A DNA stretch of 64,000 bases from Methylomonas sp. LW13 (GCF_016865255.1 NZ_CP033381.1:4030001-4094000); one strand, 5' to 3'. Numbered from the stretch's first letter, positions 17,653 to 27,978 are shown. Notes: a model not told the origin generated them from the sequence alone. Made by a program: numbers and translations.

Positions 17653-18057
17653 TTAGGCGTCGCCTACACGCAGAACTTCAAGTTTGACTTTCGCCAAGCC
17701 TGCTTGGATAAAACCAAGCTCGCTGGCAGCCCTTTTGGACACATCAAGCAGCCGCTTATTGGCTTTATGAGCGCGGCTATTTATCCGCAACTCGACACTA
17801 CGATTATTACTAAGATTAACGACACGCACCAAAGAACCAAACGGCAAGCTCGCGTGAGCCGCAGTTAATGCGTTTTTATCATAAAATTCACCGTTTGCTG
17901 TCCGCTGACCATGCAATTTGTCGCTGTAATACGATGCGACGCCGCTTTGTTCAAGGGAAAGAAAACCGTTCCTTTCTGTTTTCGCTAAACCTACAGAGCT
18001 AAAAGACGCTAGACTCGCTGAAAGCAATAATATTGCCGTCAATTTCGTTTTTCGCAT
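17653..18057 (-). CDS. RlpA-like double-psi beta-barrel protein
   Basis: Exported cell-wall-associated protein of the RlpA type. Full RlpA is a lytic transglycosylase acting on denuded peptidoglycan. Seen: signal peptide beginning MRKTKLTAILLLSASLA, then the DPBB core (GVASYYSDKLHGQRTANGE, LTAAHASLPFGSLVRVVNL, NRSVELRIN). AAGGAGG just upstream fixes the ATG at 18057 (134 aa); an earlier in-frame start would give a poor signal peptide. There is no SPOR domain and no lipobox. Where RlpA has RINDRGP this protein has RINSRAH, so the usual Asp is lost; the His in AAHASLPFG is kept. It may be a non-catalytic relative. Confidence 0.8.
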   Translation of the reverse strand: MRKTKLTAILLLSASLASFSSVGLAKTERNGFLSLEQSGVASYYSDKLHGQRTANGEFYDKNALTAAHASLPFGSLVRVVNLSNNRSVELRINSRAHKANKRLLDVSKRAASELGFIQAGLAKVKLEVLRVGDA

Positions 18058-18244
18058 CCTACCCTCCTTACGTTGAGTATTGACAGGAGGTTTGAGGTTA
18101 TCCGAATAAAAACGCTTTGACAAGCTTTTTTCGTTAGTATACAAATTTCACCATCTGTCAATAACTATTTTTCGCAAGCCAAATTTATCTACTCTCTAAG
18201 AAACACAAGGCCTCGCGGGCAAACTCCAACGCATAGAACAACAC

Positions 18245-18607
18245 TTAAAAAAAGAAAAAAACCTGCTTAGTCACAGCAACCTTGGAGATGTAATACAAAC
18301 AAATCAATGCGCCACCAAAAGCCAACCATCGCGAACGTCCCGATTGGCGAATCGCCACAATCCCCAAGCCAATGTAAACTAACAACATCAATAGCTTGGC
18401 TACGATCCAAGCAAATTCTGCTGATAACCAACCTCCTTGAAAAACCAAGACAAATCCGGTCAACAAGACCAAACTCGCAATAACATGCGGACCAATTTTT
18501 AGCCATTTCTGCTCCAACAGGGCTGGCTTTAGCTCGGCAAGCACCACTCGCCCAATAAAGCTGACCACCAAAACTACCACGAAAAGAAGATGTATGTGTT
18601 TAAGCAT
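18245..18607 (-). CDS. SirB2-family inner membrane protein
   Basis: 120 aa with four hydrophobic segments, starting MLKHIHLLFVV. This is the pattern of the SirB family (named for 'invasion gene regulator' in Salmonella, true function unknown). Seen: KHIHLL at the N-terminus, KIGPHVIASLVLLTG, and the basic loop RQSGRSRW. It stands alone, about 190 bp after the RlpA-like gene on the same strand. The C-terminus ends KQVFFFF, from an A-rich run in the DNA. Confidence 0.75.
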   Translation of the reverse strand: MLKHIHLLFVVVLVVSFIGRVVLAELKPALLEQKWLKIGPHVIASLVLLTGFVLVFQGGWLSAEFAWIVAKLLMLLVYIGLGIVAIRQSGRSRWLAFGGALICLYYISKVAVTKQVFFFF

Positions 18608-19002
18608 GAGTACCCCAAATTTAGCTAAAGATTATTTTCGAGCCGCCTCCATTCGAACAACACAACGCCGTAAGAACAAACAGACTGCCAGATTCAAATT
18701 CCAATCCTATCATGCAACCTGCACGATGACCGAGGTTAACCATACCTCCTTTCCCTTCATCGCCCCTTAGAACACTCGACAAACGATAGGAATTTCCCGC
18801 AATATTTCTCGACTTGCCGCCGTAATGCAGGCTTCGGGCTACGGCATAAATGCATAGCAAACCACGCCGAAACAGATACGCAGCAACAGCATCGCATCAA
18901 AACCGGGTACTTTTCAGCCCAAAGAAAAGCCCATAATAAGTTGATTTTATTAGAAAAATAAAATACCTATCAGTCAAAACGAATAATCGCAAAAATATTG
19001 TT
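18608..19002. other. Non-coding stretch of about 395 bp
   Basis: No convincing gene. A short open frame on the minus strand (18621-18860) has no start signal and no family likeness. The 3' part becomes AT-rich towards the promoter at 19003. Confidence 0.5.
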
Positions 19003-19031
19003 TTGACACAAAACAGTTTTGAGTGTAAAAA
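19003..19031 (+). promoter_or_regulatory. Sigma-70 promoter of the small membrane protein gene
   Basis: TTGACA (19003-19008), 17-bp spacer and TAAAAA (19026-19031): a perfect -35 and a fair -10. The spacer contains the palindrome CAAAACAGTTTTG (19009-19021), which could be an operator. Transcription would start near 19039, about 90 bp before the gene. Confidence 0.65.
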
Positions 19032-19128
19032 ATGCACCGTCGACCAACAATAATACTAATTTCGACATACAACTCGAGTTGCCCCGTTTAGGGCTAATTA
19101 TTACAACAACAAGATGAGGATTATAAAA

Positions 19129-19326
19129 ATGGCTGAACAAGAAAAAGACAATACCTTTACTGTAGTTGCTGTTGTTACTGCAATTGCTATTGCTGGCGTC
19201 GTTTTGCTGAAAGCGGATGAAACCAAACATCTCAAATACAGCGGCGAAACTTCTGCCCAAGCTGAAGCCCAAGTTTTGGCAAAGCATAAAGATTTTAATA
19301 ACGACGTTTTAAGCCAAGCAAAATAA
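19129..19326 (+). CDS. Small single-pass membrane protein, function unknown
   Basis: 65 aa if started at the ATG at 19129 (MAEQEKDNTF), with GAGGA about 10 bases upstream. An ATG at 19114 is also in frame but lacks a ribosome-binding site. Seen: one hydrophobic helix (TVVAVVTAIAIAGVVLL, about 9-25), then a charged tail rich in Ala, Glu and Lys that may form a helix. It is not in any family I know. Its own strong promoter and a very strong terminator suggest an abundant single-gene transcript. Confidence 0.65.
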   Translation: MAEQEKDNTFTVVAVVTAIAIAGVVLLKADETKHLKYSGETSAQAEAQVLAKHKDFNNDVLSQAK

Positions 19327-19344
19327 TTTTTGCTTAGCAATTTA

Positions 19345-19379
19345 GGCGCCAGCTGAAAATTCAGCTGGCGCCTTTTTTG
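19345..19379 (+). terminator. Strong rho-independent terminator
   Basis: Perfect 12-bp stem GGCGCCAGCTGA / TCAGCTGGCGCC (19345-19356 and 19361-19372) with a 4-base loop and TTTTTTG after it. It closes the small membrane protein gene. Confidence 0.92.
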
Positions 19380-19478
19380 TGCCCGCAAGTTTCTCACTCC
19401 ATTTCTGATAGTTCGCTTTTTCAAGAACCCACGCTAATGTAGAATTGGGCCTTTATACCAATTTCATTTTAGCTACAG

Positions 19479-21755
19479 ATGGACGTTATCCAACGCATTG
19501 CCGAAGAACTTTCAGTTAAGCCGCAACAAGTCGCCGCCGCAGCCGCCCTATTGGACGATGGCGCCACGGTGCCCTTCATAGCCCGCTATCGCAAAGAAGT
19601 AACCGGTGGCCTGGACGATACGCAACTGCGAAATCTTGAGGAAAGATTGATTTATTTGCGGGAACTTAACAGCCGCCGCGACTCAATTCTCGACACCATT
19701 CGCTCGCAAGGAAAGCTCACCCCGGAACTGGAACTAGCAATACTCGACGCCGACACCAAAACGCTTCTGGAAGACCTATACCTACCCTACAAGCCTAAAC
19801 GCCGCACCAAAGCGCAAATTGCTCGAGAAGCCGGTCTTGAACCATTAGCCGACGCCATCCTGGATAATCACGACCTAATCCCCGAACAAATCGCAGCTAG
19901 CTATATCGACGCTGAAAAAGATATCGCGGATGTCGCGGCAGCCCTGGAGGGCGCCCGTCAGATCATCATGGAGCGTATTTCCGAAGATGCCGAACTACTT
20001 GCTGAATTGCGCGAACGTGTTTGGAACAAGGGCATCCTGCACGCCAGCGTCGTGACCGGCAAGGAAGCAGAGGCAGCAAAATTCAAGGATTATTTCGACT
20101 ACAGTGAAGCGATCAATAAGATTCCGTCGCACCGTGCCTTGGCCTTGTTCCGCGGTCGTAACGAGGATTTACTATCCTTAACCCTAAAACCGGCGGAACT
20201 GGATCAAGAAGAACATCAGCTATGTTCACAATTCGTTAGTCAACGCCTGCAAGTTAAAGACACAGAAAAACCCGCCGATGCCTGGTTGGCCGAAACCGCC
20301 CGCTTTGCCTGGAAAATCAAACTATTTACCCGTATCGATATGGATCTAAAGCTAAGACTGCGCGAGGCCGCCGAGCAAGAAGCCATTAGAGTGTTTGCCA
20401 GCAATTTGCGCGACTTGATGCTGGCGGCGCCAGCCGGTCCCAAAGCGACCATGGGCCTGGACCCCGGCATTCGCACAGGCGTCAAAGTTGCTGTGGTTGA
20501 CGCAACCGGCAAGCTGTTGACCACAGAAACCATTTACCCGCATCAACCTAAGAACCAATGGGATCAATCGATAGCAGTTCTGGCTAAATTGATCAAGCAG
20601 CACCAAGTACAACTGGTGAGTATCGGTAACGGCACCGCTTCTCGGGAAACTGATCAATTGGTTGCAGACTTGATGAAGCAACATAAAGACCTTAATTTTC
20701 AAAAAATCACAGTTTCCGAAGCCGGCGCGTCGGTATATTCGGCATCGGAACTGGCTGCCAAGGAGTTTCCAGACCTCGACGTCTCATTACGCGGCGCAGT
20801 ATCGATAGCCCGCCGACTACAAGACCCACTGGCGGAACTAGTGAAAATCGATCCAAAATCGATAGGCGTTGGTCAATATCAACATGACGTCAACCAAGTG
20901 CAATTGGCTCGTATGCTCGATACCGTGGTAGAGGATTGCGTGAACGCGGTCGGCGTAGACGTAAACACAGCTTCGGTAGCTTTGCTGAAACAGGTATCCG
21001 GACTAAGCAGCAGCATCAGCGAAAACATCGTTGCGTTTCGCGATGCGAATGGCCCCTTTGCAAACCGCAATCAGCTGAAAAAAGTGCCGCGCCTAGGCGA
21101 TAAAGCGTTCGAACAAGCAGCCGGCTTTCTCAGGGTCATGAACGGCGACAACCCGCTAGACGCATCTGCCGTACATCCAGAAGCCTACCCCGTGGTCAAT
21201 GCAATCCTAGATGATACGGGCAAATCAATCCGCGACTTGATCGGCCAAAGCCAGTTTTTACGAGGCCTGAATCCGGCAAACTATGCCAACGCCAATTTTG
21301 GCGTTCCCACCGTTTCGGATATTTTGCAGGAACTGGAAAAACCAGGCCGCGACCCGCGTCCGGAGTTTAAAAGCGTACAATTCAAGGATGGCGTGGAGAA
21401 AATTACCGATCTTGAACCCGGTATGACTTTAGACGGCGTCGTGACCAACGTCGCCAATTTCGGTGCTTTTGTTGATATTGGCGTACATCAAGACGGTTTG
21501 GTGCATATTTCACACCTGGCGGACGACTTTGTTAAAGATCCACGTAGCATCGTAAAAACCGGTGATATGGTAAAAGTGCGCATACTGGAAGTGGATGTGG
21601 CACGCCAACGTATCTCTCTAAGCATGAGAAAAAACGTGGATGCCGGTGAGATTATTCCAAAAGAAAAACCGCAAAGAACCGCTCACAAACCTAAACAGCA
21701 GCCCGCGCTACAGAACAGCATGAGCAGCGCATTTGCCAAGGCGTTGAAAAAGTAA
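19479..21755 (+). CDS. tex: Tex-family S1 RNA-binding protein (YhgF-like)
   Basis: Conserved nucleic-acid-binding protein linked with transcription and RNA turnover. Seen: the N-terminal Tex helical part ([28 protein letters not shown]), YqgF-like RNase H fold ([16 protein letters not shown]), helix-hairpin-helix region ([20 protein letters not shown] and [20 protein letters not shown]), and a C-terminal S1 domain (about 645-715, [20 protein letters not shown]). 758 aa is full length. Monocistronic by its surroundings. Confidence 0.94.
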   Translation: MDVIQRIAEELSVKPQQVAAAAALLDDGATVPFIARYRKEVTGGLDDTQLRNLEERLIYLRELNSRRDSILDTIRSQGKLTPELELAILDADTKTLLEDLYLPYKPKRRTKAQIAREAGLEPLADAILDNHDLIPEQIAASYIDAEKDIADVAAALEGARQIIMERISEDAELLAELRERVWNKGILHASVVTGKEAEAAKFKDYFDYSEAINKIPSHRALALFRGRNEDLLSLTLKPAELDQEEHQLCSQFVSQRLQVKDTEKPADAWLAETARFAWKIKLFTRIDMDLKLRLREAAEQEAIRVFASNLRDLMLAAPAGPKATMGLDPGIRTGVKVAVVDATGKLLTTETIYPHQPKNQWDQSIAVLAKLIKQHQVQLVSIGNGTASRETDQLVADLMKQHKDLNFQKITVSEAGASVYSASELAAKEFPDLDVSLRGAVSIARRLQDPLAELVKIDPKSIGVGQYQHDVNQVQLARMLDTVVEDCVNAVGVDVNTASVALLKQVSGLSSSISENIVAFRDANGPFANRNQLKKVPRLGDKAFEQAAGFLRVMNGDNPLDASAVHPEAYPVVNAILDDTGKSIRDLIGQSQFLRGLNPANYANANFGVPTVSDILQELEKPGRDPRPEFKSVQFKDGVEKITDLEPGMTLDGVVTNVANFGAFVDIGVHQDGLVHISHLADDFVKDPRSIVKTGDMVKVRILEVDVARQRISLSMRKNVDAGEIIPKEKPQRTAHKPKQQPALQNSMSSAFAKALKK

Positions 21756-21858
21756 ACAGTTCACGGCTCTGCTATACTTTCGAGCGATTGTCGGTCGAAG
21801 CGGTAAATCCGACTCGACCAACAGATACTCAAATCCGTTTTAATATACAGGATCAGTT

Positions 21859-22239
21859 ATGAATCGAAATACTCGCGCCCTGACCACTGTTTTATTCGCA
21901 GCTTTTCTAATGACCAGCTTGCCCAGCCTAGCGGAAGAGGCCGAAACCTATGGCGAAACCTTCGGGCGAAAACTGACTACCGGCCTCGCCAACATCACCA
22001 CATCTTCCCTGGAAATACCGAAAAACATTATTTTAATCAATAATCAAAGCAATGTTATTTACGGCTTTATCGGCGGTACTTTTAAAGGGTTATTGAATAT
22101 GGGAGGAAGAATCGGCGTCGGCGTGCTGGATTTGGTTTCCTCGCCAATCCCTACGCAGCCCATCGTCTATCCTTTATATGTTTGGGACAATTTCAACGCG
22201 GAAACCACCTACGGCAAAGCCTTCCGCCCCAGCAATTAA
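21859..22239 (+). CDS. Exosortase system-associated protein, TIGR04073 family
   Basis: 126 aa exported protein. Seen: signal peptide (about 1-25), then YGETFGRKLTTGLANITTSSLEIPKN and the Gly-rich middle, ending in the short YPLYVWDNF region. This matches my memory of TIGR04073, a small family of unknown function in genomes that carry exosortase. AGGATCAG lies before the ATG. It is well away from the EPS locus. Family call from motif memory only. Confidence 0.75.
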   Translation: MNRNTRALTTVLFAAFLMTSLPSLAEEAETYGETFGRKLTTGLANITTSSLEIPKNIILINNQSNVIYGFIGGTFKGLLNMGGRIGVGVLDLVSSPIPTQPIVYPLYVWDNFNAETTYGKAFRPSN

Positions 22240-22253
22240 TTACTTAATTTTGT

Positions 22254-22277
22254 GGTGGAGCGTTCACCTACTCCACC
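22254..22277. terminator. Possible bidirectional hairpin between converging genes
   Basis: GGTGGAG (22254-22260) pairs with CTCCACC (22271-22277) across a 10-base loop, between the TIGR04073 gene and sbcC. T-runs are lacking, so only a weak candidate. Confidence 0.4.
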
Positions 22278-22283
22278 GTCAGA

Positions 22284-25200
22284 TCAAGCAACCATCTTCA
22301 ACTCGCTCATACCGTTGGCTTTTTTTACCAATTCAATCTGCGTTTTGATGCGCTTTTTTACCCCTTCGACGTGGGAAATTACACCGACCGTTTTCCCTTG
22401 AGTCTTCAAGCCTTCTAAGGCACTCATTGCCAAATACAGGGCTTCCGCATCTAAATTACCAAAGCCCTCATCCAGAAACAGTGAATCGATCGCCTTACCG
22501 TTGTTGGCAATCTCGGCTAGCGCCAAAGCCAAGGCCAAACTCACCACAAAGCTCTCGCCACCAGACAAGGTTTTCGGCAATCGCCGTAGATTTTTTTGTT
22601 TGGTATCTTCAACCTCTAGCGCCAAGCCATTATCACTGGCCAAACTGCGGATATAGTAACGTCCGCTTAGTTTTTCCAAAATCCGGTTGGCTTGCGACAA
22701 CAAATTATCCACCAACAACTGTTGAATACGCCGCCGGAAACCACCCTGCTCGTCGTTAATCAACTTCATTTCCGCTTCGGCTTGTGCATGTATCACCCTT
22801 TGCTCAGCCAAAAGCGCCTGAAGGCTCTGATATTTTTCTTGATAAGCTGACTGTTTATCCAGCTTAGTTTCCAACGTAGCCACTTCTTGTTCGGCAATAT
22901 CGATTTTCTGGGATAGCTGGCGTTGGATTGCCAAAAGGTCGGCTTCGTTTAAATCGGACGGCATAACCGCCAATTCCTTTTGTAAATCGGCTGACAGTTT
23001 AGCCAGTTCTTCGTCGATTGCTGCCAATTGCGTATTTTGCTGTTCCAGCTTTTGCTCAATTTCAGCCCGCCTATCGATCAGCTCTAAAGCCGACCGCAAA
23101 CTATCGACATCAGTAAAAACGCCACCCGCAATTTTATAAGCTAATACTCGCCGCATTGCATCTAGTTCAAGTTGCTGGGTGGCTATTTGCCGCTCCAATT
23201 CGACGATGAGTTTTTGCTTCTCCAGGATAACTAGATGCAAACCCAGCGATTCTTCCGTTTGCAAGCTAGTCAAAGCGTCTGCCATCTGCTCCTGATAACT
23301 GGCTATTTTTGCCTGACTAGCGTACAGTCTATCTTGCAAGCTAGCAACTTCCTCCAGCAAGCCCTTCTGACGTAACTCGCGGATTTGGTAATCCTGGCGT
23401 CGAGTATTGAGCTTATCGAAGACTATATTTTCTTTGCCTTTTCCTGGTAACTTCTCACCCAATAAAGCCAACTGCTTTTCCAGTTTATCAACAAGCGCCT
23501 TTTGCTCCGCCGTACGACTAGCGAAAAGCTGTTCGGATTCGATGTATTCCTGAGGCCGATTACGCCAAGTGGCATCAAGTTGCTCCACCGACGCCGTTAA
23601 TTTTTCTACCAAAGCCTGCTTGGCTTCTAGCTCGGCCGTCCACTTAGCCACATTACGCTGTAACTGCGCGTGATCATTGACCAGGTTTTTGATTTTCTCC
23701 AACTCCTGGGCTTCTGTGTCCCACAAGCGTTTTTGCAAAGACAAATTATTGATGTCCAGCTCCGCACTGACGACATTTAAACGGTTGCTCAAAACCAACC
23801 ATTGCGAGCGCATTTGCTGCAATCTTTGCTGCCGAGCAGACAATTGAGTACCTTGCTTTTTTGCCACTGCCAACTGCCCGGAGACACTATCGATAGCTGC
23901 TTTTAAGGCCTGCATCTTGCCGCGCTGATCGATTAAGGCTTTTTTAGAGTTGGTTTGGATTGGCGGTTTAGAAACATAGGGATGATCTAAGGAGCCACAT
24001 AAAAAACACGGTTTACCATCAACCAACTTGCCGCGATCACCGCTAAATTTTTTCAGCAATGCCTCATTCAGCACAGCTTGCTCCAAGGCTTTGCCGATAT
24101 TTTCTTCACGGTCCATCTCGTCTCGCAGGGCATCCAGCCTGGCTTGCAAGCGGGTCTCATCGGGCAGTTCCGGCGCTTTATTACGAGAGAACCAACTAAA
24201 AAAACTTTTTTTGGTAAATTTGGCATTAACCGCAGCCAGCGAGTGCAGCTCCTGAAAATCATTGACCCGTGTTTGCTGCTCTACCAGTAACTCCTTCAAC
24301 TCCTCGAAACTTTTACCTTGCGCCAACTCCAGTAGGGTTTTACGTGCAGCTTCAATACGCTCATTCAAATCGGCAACCGCCGTTTTAGTATCGCGCAAAG
24401 CAGTTTGGTTTTTTTTCAGCGCCGCAGTCGTGTTTTTAGTCCAATTGGCTTGTGTCTTCTGCTTACCGGCCAACTCCGCCAATTCTGTCCGGAGATTACG
24501 TAACTGCACGACATCGGGAAAGTCAGACTGCAAACTAGCATCCACCTGATGATCTTGTAACCAGCCGTCTATTTCCGCAAGACTTGCCTTTCTTTCCTCC
24601 AATTGCTGTTGCAGCGTCTGCACCAGTTCGGCTTCACGCGGCAACTCCAGCTTCAGATCACCCACTTTCAATTTCAGCGCATCAATAGCCTGTTTTTGCT
24701 CCTCTACGCTTTTACCATTCAGGCTTGGGACGATTGCGTTACTGACATCTTCACCAAGTTGGCGCTGTAGCGCATTCAGCTCCTGACGATAAGCATCCAA
24801 GGTCGCCTGACTTTGGACAATCTGTCCCTGCTTACCGTCCAATAAAATTACTTCTTCGCGAAACTGTGTCGCTTGCTGACAATCGGCAATTTTCTGTAAA
24901 TCGTCTTGTAAAAGCTTAATTTGCGCTTCAACTTTCTCTGACTGTTCGAGAAGTTGTCTTTGGCGTCCTTCTAATGAATGAATGTTTTTTATTGTCAGTA
25001 GTTGCTGTTGCAACTGTTTTTGTTGGTTTTTTAACTCCGCAACTTGGTCCTTGAAATCCTGTAAGTCTTGCTCACCGGCTTGCAAGGCTTCCGGACTGAG
25101 TAAAGGAATCAGATCAATATCCTGTTGTAGTTGCGTTAAACGACTGAGCGATGTATGAAAGTTACCTTCAGTCCGCTGCCGATACTCAACATAGATCTGG

Positions 25201-25730
25201 GTACCGCTGATTTTTTCCAGAATGTCCATGCGCTCGCTATCCAGCGCATTTAGAAAAGCCGCAAAGTCGCCCTGCGGCAAAACCATGGATTTGCTGAATT
25301 TATGAAAGTCCATGCCCGTCAACTCGGCAATTTTGGTCCGTACTGTATTTGGTGTCCTGGCGAGTAACTCCGAATCATCGTTTAACTTAGTCAAGCTCAT
25401 TTCCGGCTGTAAAACCTGATCTTGATTTGCGTCAGCAGGCCGTTTTACCTGCCATGAGGAACGAAACCTCTCGCCATCTAAAGCAAATTCAACCTGTGCG
25501 AAGCTATCGTTTGCCTGCTTGGTGATTACATGCTCGGCAGGCTTGTCGAAACGAAAAGTCTCACCGTATAGGCCTAGCGTGATGACATCAAGGATACTGG
25601 TCTTGCCGGAACCGTTGGGACCAGTGATAGCAAACACACCGCTGTCGGCGATAGGTCCTTGCTCGAAATCGACTCGGCCTTCGCCTTCCAGTGAATTGAT
25701 ATTTTTGAAGACTATATTGAGTATCCGCAT
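22284..25730 (-). CDS. sbcC: Exonuclease subunit SbcC (SMC-like ATPase)
   Basis: Large subunit of the SbcCD (Rad50-Mre11-type) nuclease that cuts hairpins and processes DNA ends. Seen: Walker A GPNGSGKTS (37-45), Q-loop region FHKFSKSMVLPQGDFAAFL, a long coiled coil with the zinc hook CFLCG about residue 575, the ABC signature LSGGESF, and the Walker B region LFLDEGFGNLD near the C-terminus. 1148 aa is normal. The nuclease gene sbcD, usually next to it, is absent from its flanks here: the neighbours are a TIGR04073 gene and a TPR membrane protein. Confidence 0.93.
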   Translation of the reverse strand: MRILNIVFKNINSLEGEGRVDFEQGPIADSGVFAITGPNGSGKTSILDVITLGLYGETFRFDKPAEHVITKQANDSFAQVEFALDGERFRSSWQVKRPADANQDQVLQPEMSLTKLNDDSELLARTPNTVRTKIAELTGMDFHKFSKSMVLPQGDFAAFLNALDSERMDILEKISGTQIYVEYRQRTEGNFHTSLSRLTQLQQDIDLIPLLSPEALQAGEQDLQDFKDQVAELKNQQKQLQQQLLTIKNIHSLEGRQRQLLEQSEKVEAQIKLLQDDLQKIADCQQATQFREEVILLDGKQGQIVQSQATLDAYRQELNALQRQLGEDVSNAIVPSLNGKSVEEQKQAIDALKLKVGDLKLELPREAELVQTLQQQLEERKASLAEIDGWLQDHQVDASLQSDFPDVVQLRNLRTELAELAGKQKTQANWTKNTTAALKKNQTALRDTKTAVADLNERIEAARKTLLELAQGKSFEELKELLVEQQTRVNDFQELHSLAAVNAKFTKKSFFSWFSRNKAPELPDETRLQARLDALRDEMDREENIGKALEQAVLNEALLKKFSGDRGKLVDGKPCFLCGSLDHPYVSKPPIQTNSKKALIDQRGKMQALKAAIDSVSGQLAVAKKQGTQLSARQQRLQQMRSQWLVLSNRLNVVSAELDINNLSLQKRLWDTEAQELEKIKNLVNDHAQLQRNVAKWTAELEAKQALVEKLTASVEQLDATWRNRPQEYIESEQLFASRTAEQKALVDKLEKQLALLGEKLPGKGKENIVFDKLNTRRQDYQIRELRQKGLLEEVASLQDRLYASQAKIASYQEQMADALTSLQTEESLGLHLVILEKQKLIVELERQIATQQLELDAMRRVLAYKIAGGVFTDVDSLRSALELIDRRAEIEQKLEQQNTQLAAIDEELAKLSADLQKELAVMPSDLNEADLLAIQRQLSQKIDIAEQEVATLETKLDKQSAYQEKYQSLQALLAEQRVIHAQAEAEMKLINDEQGGFRRRIQQLLVDNLLSQANRILEKLSGRYYIRSLASDNGLALEVEDTKQKNLRRLPKTLSGGESFVVSLALALALAEIANNGKAIDSLFLDEGFGNLDAEALYLAMSALEGLKTQGKTVGVISHVEGVKKRIKTQIELVKKANGMSELKMVA

Positions 25731-25779
25731 AATCCCAGGCTTTGAGGGCTGTTGGTGGCAATTTGCTCAAACTCGAATA

Positions 25780-25794
25780 GCATTAAGCTAATGC
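25780..25794. repeat. 15-bp palindrome upstream of sbcC
   Basis: GCATTAAGCTAATGC (6-bp arms, 3-bp centre) lies about 50 bp upstream of the sbcC start. Possible regulator site; no known consensus recognised. Confidence 0.3.
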
Positions 25795-25841
25795 AAGCAA
25801 ATCAGATTGAAAATCTATGCGTGTATTTTAGTGAATTTGAC

Positions 25842-27899
25842 CTAGGGATGCTGAATAATATCGGAGGGCGAAATTATGGCTTTTGGAGTCTGAGCGATAG
25901 CTTTTTTATAAACAATCGCATCTCTGAGTTTTTGAAATTCCTTCGCATCAAAACCATTTGCCACACCCAGCAATTCAGCTTCACGGATTACATCCTCCGC
26001 CTTGTCGTATTCCTTTAACTCGATAAACAAGTAGGCTTTTTCGGCACGGAAATACATTCTATTTGGATCCAGCGCAATAGCTCTATCCATTTCCTCAAAT
26101 GTGCTTTCTGTTTGCCCCTGAGTGAAATAGACCTTTGCTTTGATAAGATGCATCATCGGTTTATCGGTGAAGTTTGGCTGCATCAACGCAGCGTCTGACC
26201 ATTCCAAAACATTTGCTGCAATCGTTTTGCATTCATAATCCCCATTGATCAAACAAGTAGCAGCAGTCCGTATCGAATCCATGGTACGCAACGGATGAGA
26301 CTTATCCGATATTCTATGCAGGACTTCCTTGTGCACCAAATCTCTCAACGTTTCCATATACTTAACATCAAGAACCAAGGGTTCATCGTATCGCACAGGT
26401 AACGCAGCGTATTTTTGATCTTTAGCTACACCTTGAAAATTTATCAATCTGTTGAGTTCCATAAACATCTCAATCAAGGTTGACACTTCAAAAATGTTTA
26501 GTTTGGAGGCTGTCAGATAATACTGATAGGTTTCTGCGTTGGGACCGCGTTTGAGTTCGAGATTGTTGGCATAAGCGCTATTGGCCCGCACGGAGCCGGG
26601 ATGATTACGCACCTCAAAGTAACTAAAACTGTCGAGATTTGACCAGATTGCGGCACGGGTATGCGTAGCCAAAGCCAGACTGCCAATGATACAGACATAC
26701 AATCCATTGAGTAGCCTACTGCTGATTTGCTTCGTTAGTAGCTCGTACAACAAAGCCACTAGCGCTAAAACAATCCCGATACTGGGCAGATAATTGCGAT
26801 GCTCGTATATCAATTCCAAAGGAAATATAGTGGACTCCATAGCGTGTCCGACAAAAAACCAAAGAACCGCAAAATTCAAAAAACGAGTTTTGTTTTGACA
26901 AGTGCTATAGATTGCTACCACTATCAACACTACAATACCGGCAATCGACAGCACTGTACCAAAAGGCTGAAACGGGCCCTTGCTCAAAACAAAATCATCG
27001 TGCGCCAAACTGAGCTGGGTATTATCCGGATAGAACAGCAATCCCAGATAGTAAAACAGTATTCTGGCTTCGGACATTAAACGCTCTGCCAGCGTAAATT
27101 CGCGCGTCAAATAACCGCCCAGCACATATTCCGGATGAGTCAGCAAGTACGCCAAGCCAAACAATACCGGCAATATGACGGTGACAAGGTAATAGCTGTA
27201 CACTTTAAAGCGGGACGCTATTGGGATCGGCGGTAACAAGGTTACTTCACTGACAAAAATCAATAGCGGCAAAAGCAACGCATTTTCCTTGGATAAAACC
27301 CCTAAGCCTGTACCAAGCACACAGCCCAGCACCATAAACAGCAGGCCAGCAGGCTTTTCTAGCTGTAACCTACCTTTTAAAAACACTAAAAATCCGCTCA
27401 ACATAAACATGCAGGCCATGCTGTTCATACGCTGGACGACATACAGCACAGAAGTCAGTTGTAACGGGTGTACCGCCCAAATTAGCGCGGAAAGAAAAGC
27501 TAGTTTTCGAACAGGAGAATTAGGTGAGGCAATCTGAAACAGTTGGCAACTTAGCAAGAAAACTAAAAAGCTATTGATGACGTGGATCCCAATATTGGCC
27601 AACTTGAATGGGACTGGGTCAAATTGCTGTCCCGCGTAAAAATAATTTAGCGCAAAACTTAGACTGGCAAGAGGTCGCTTGGCTGGACCGCTTGTATTGG
27701 CACTCCAAGCCGCCGCCAGCTCCTGGACAGAGAGTGTGTTAAGCGAAACACCAGCGTTGTCAACGATGTTAGGGTAATCGTCAGCTAAGAAAGGCCCGTG
27801 GCTCCCAGGGAAATAAACAATAAATATTGCTATCGCTAGAAGTCCTATAGAAAGGTACAAATGCCAAGATGTTTCCTTCGGGCTTCTCATCAAAATCAT
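25842..27899 (-). CDS. TMTC-like GT-C membrane protein with C-terminal TPR
   Basis: 685 aa. Seen: about ten hydrophobic segments in the first 420 residues, with the acidic pair FLADDYPNIVDN (37-48) in the first periplasmic loop, as in GT-C glycosyltransferases of the TMTC/PMT kind. A soluble C-terminal part follows with TPR-like repeats (MHLIKAKVYFTQGQTESTFEEM, FRAEKAYLFIELKEYDKAEDV). It lies directly downstream of pilA on the same strand, although pilA has its own terminator. Pilin O-glycosylation enzymes often sit next to pilA, so a role on PilA is a fair guess; glycan transfer has not been shown for this family in bacteria as far as I know. Confidence 0.7.
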   Translation of the reverse strand: MILMRSPKETSWHLYLSIGLLAIAIFIVYFPGSHGPFLADDYPNIVDNAGVSLNTLSVQELAAAWSANTSGPAKRPLASLSFALNYFYAGQQFDPVPFKLANIGIHVINSFLVFLLSCQLFQIASPNSPVRKLAFLSALIWAVHPLQLTSVLYVVQRMNSMACMFMLSGFLVFLKGRLQLEKPAGLLFMVLGCVLGTGLGVLSKENALLLPLLIFVSEVTLLPPIPIASRFKVYSYYLVTVILPVLFGLAYLLTHPEYVLGGYLTREFTLAERLMSEARILFYYLGLLFYPDNTQLSLAHDDFVLSKGPFQPFGTVLSIAGIVVLIVVAIYSTCQNKTRFLNFAVLWFFVGHAMESTIFPLELIYEHRNYLPSIGIVLALVALLYELLTKQISSRLLNGLYVCIIGSLALATHTRAAIWSNLDSFSYFEVRNHPGSVRANSAYANNLELKRGPNAETYQYYLTASKLNIFEVSTLIEMFMELNRLINFQGVAKDQKYAALPVRYDEPLVLDVKYMETLRDLVHKEVLHRISDKSHPLRTMDSIRTAATCLINGDYECKTIAANVLEWSDAALMQPNFTDKPMMHLIKAKVYFTQGQTESTFEEMDRAIALDPNRMYFRAEKAYLFIELKEYDKAEDVIREAELLGVANGFDAKEFQKLRDAIVYKKAIAQTPKAIISPSDIIQHP

Positions 27900-27933
27900 A
27901 GGAGTAGTTAAGACACATAAAGACGCTTAAAAA

Positions 27934-27957
27934 CAAAAGGGGCCTAAGCCCCTTTTG
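27934..27957 (-). terminator. Rho-independent terminator of pilA
   Basis: GGGGC (27939-27943), loop CTAA, GCCCC (27948-27952), flanked by A-runs and T-runs, so it reads as a terminator on the minus strand (stem then TTTTGTTTTT). Placed 22 bp after the pilA stop. Confidence 0.85.
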
Positions 27958-27978
27958 CAATCCATTTGAATAAAGTTT

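Noticed and set aside
18621..18860. Open frame of 79 codons on the minus strand
   Set aside because: No ribosome-binding site, odd composition and no family likeness; left as non-coding.
22284..25730. sbcD next to sbcC
   Set aside because: Neither neighbour has a calcineurin-like phosphoesterase motif, so no SbcD is called.
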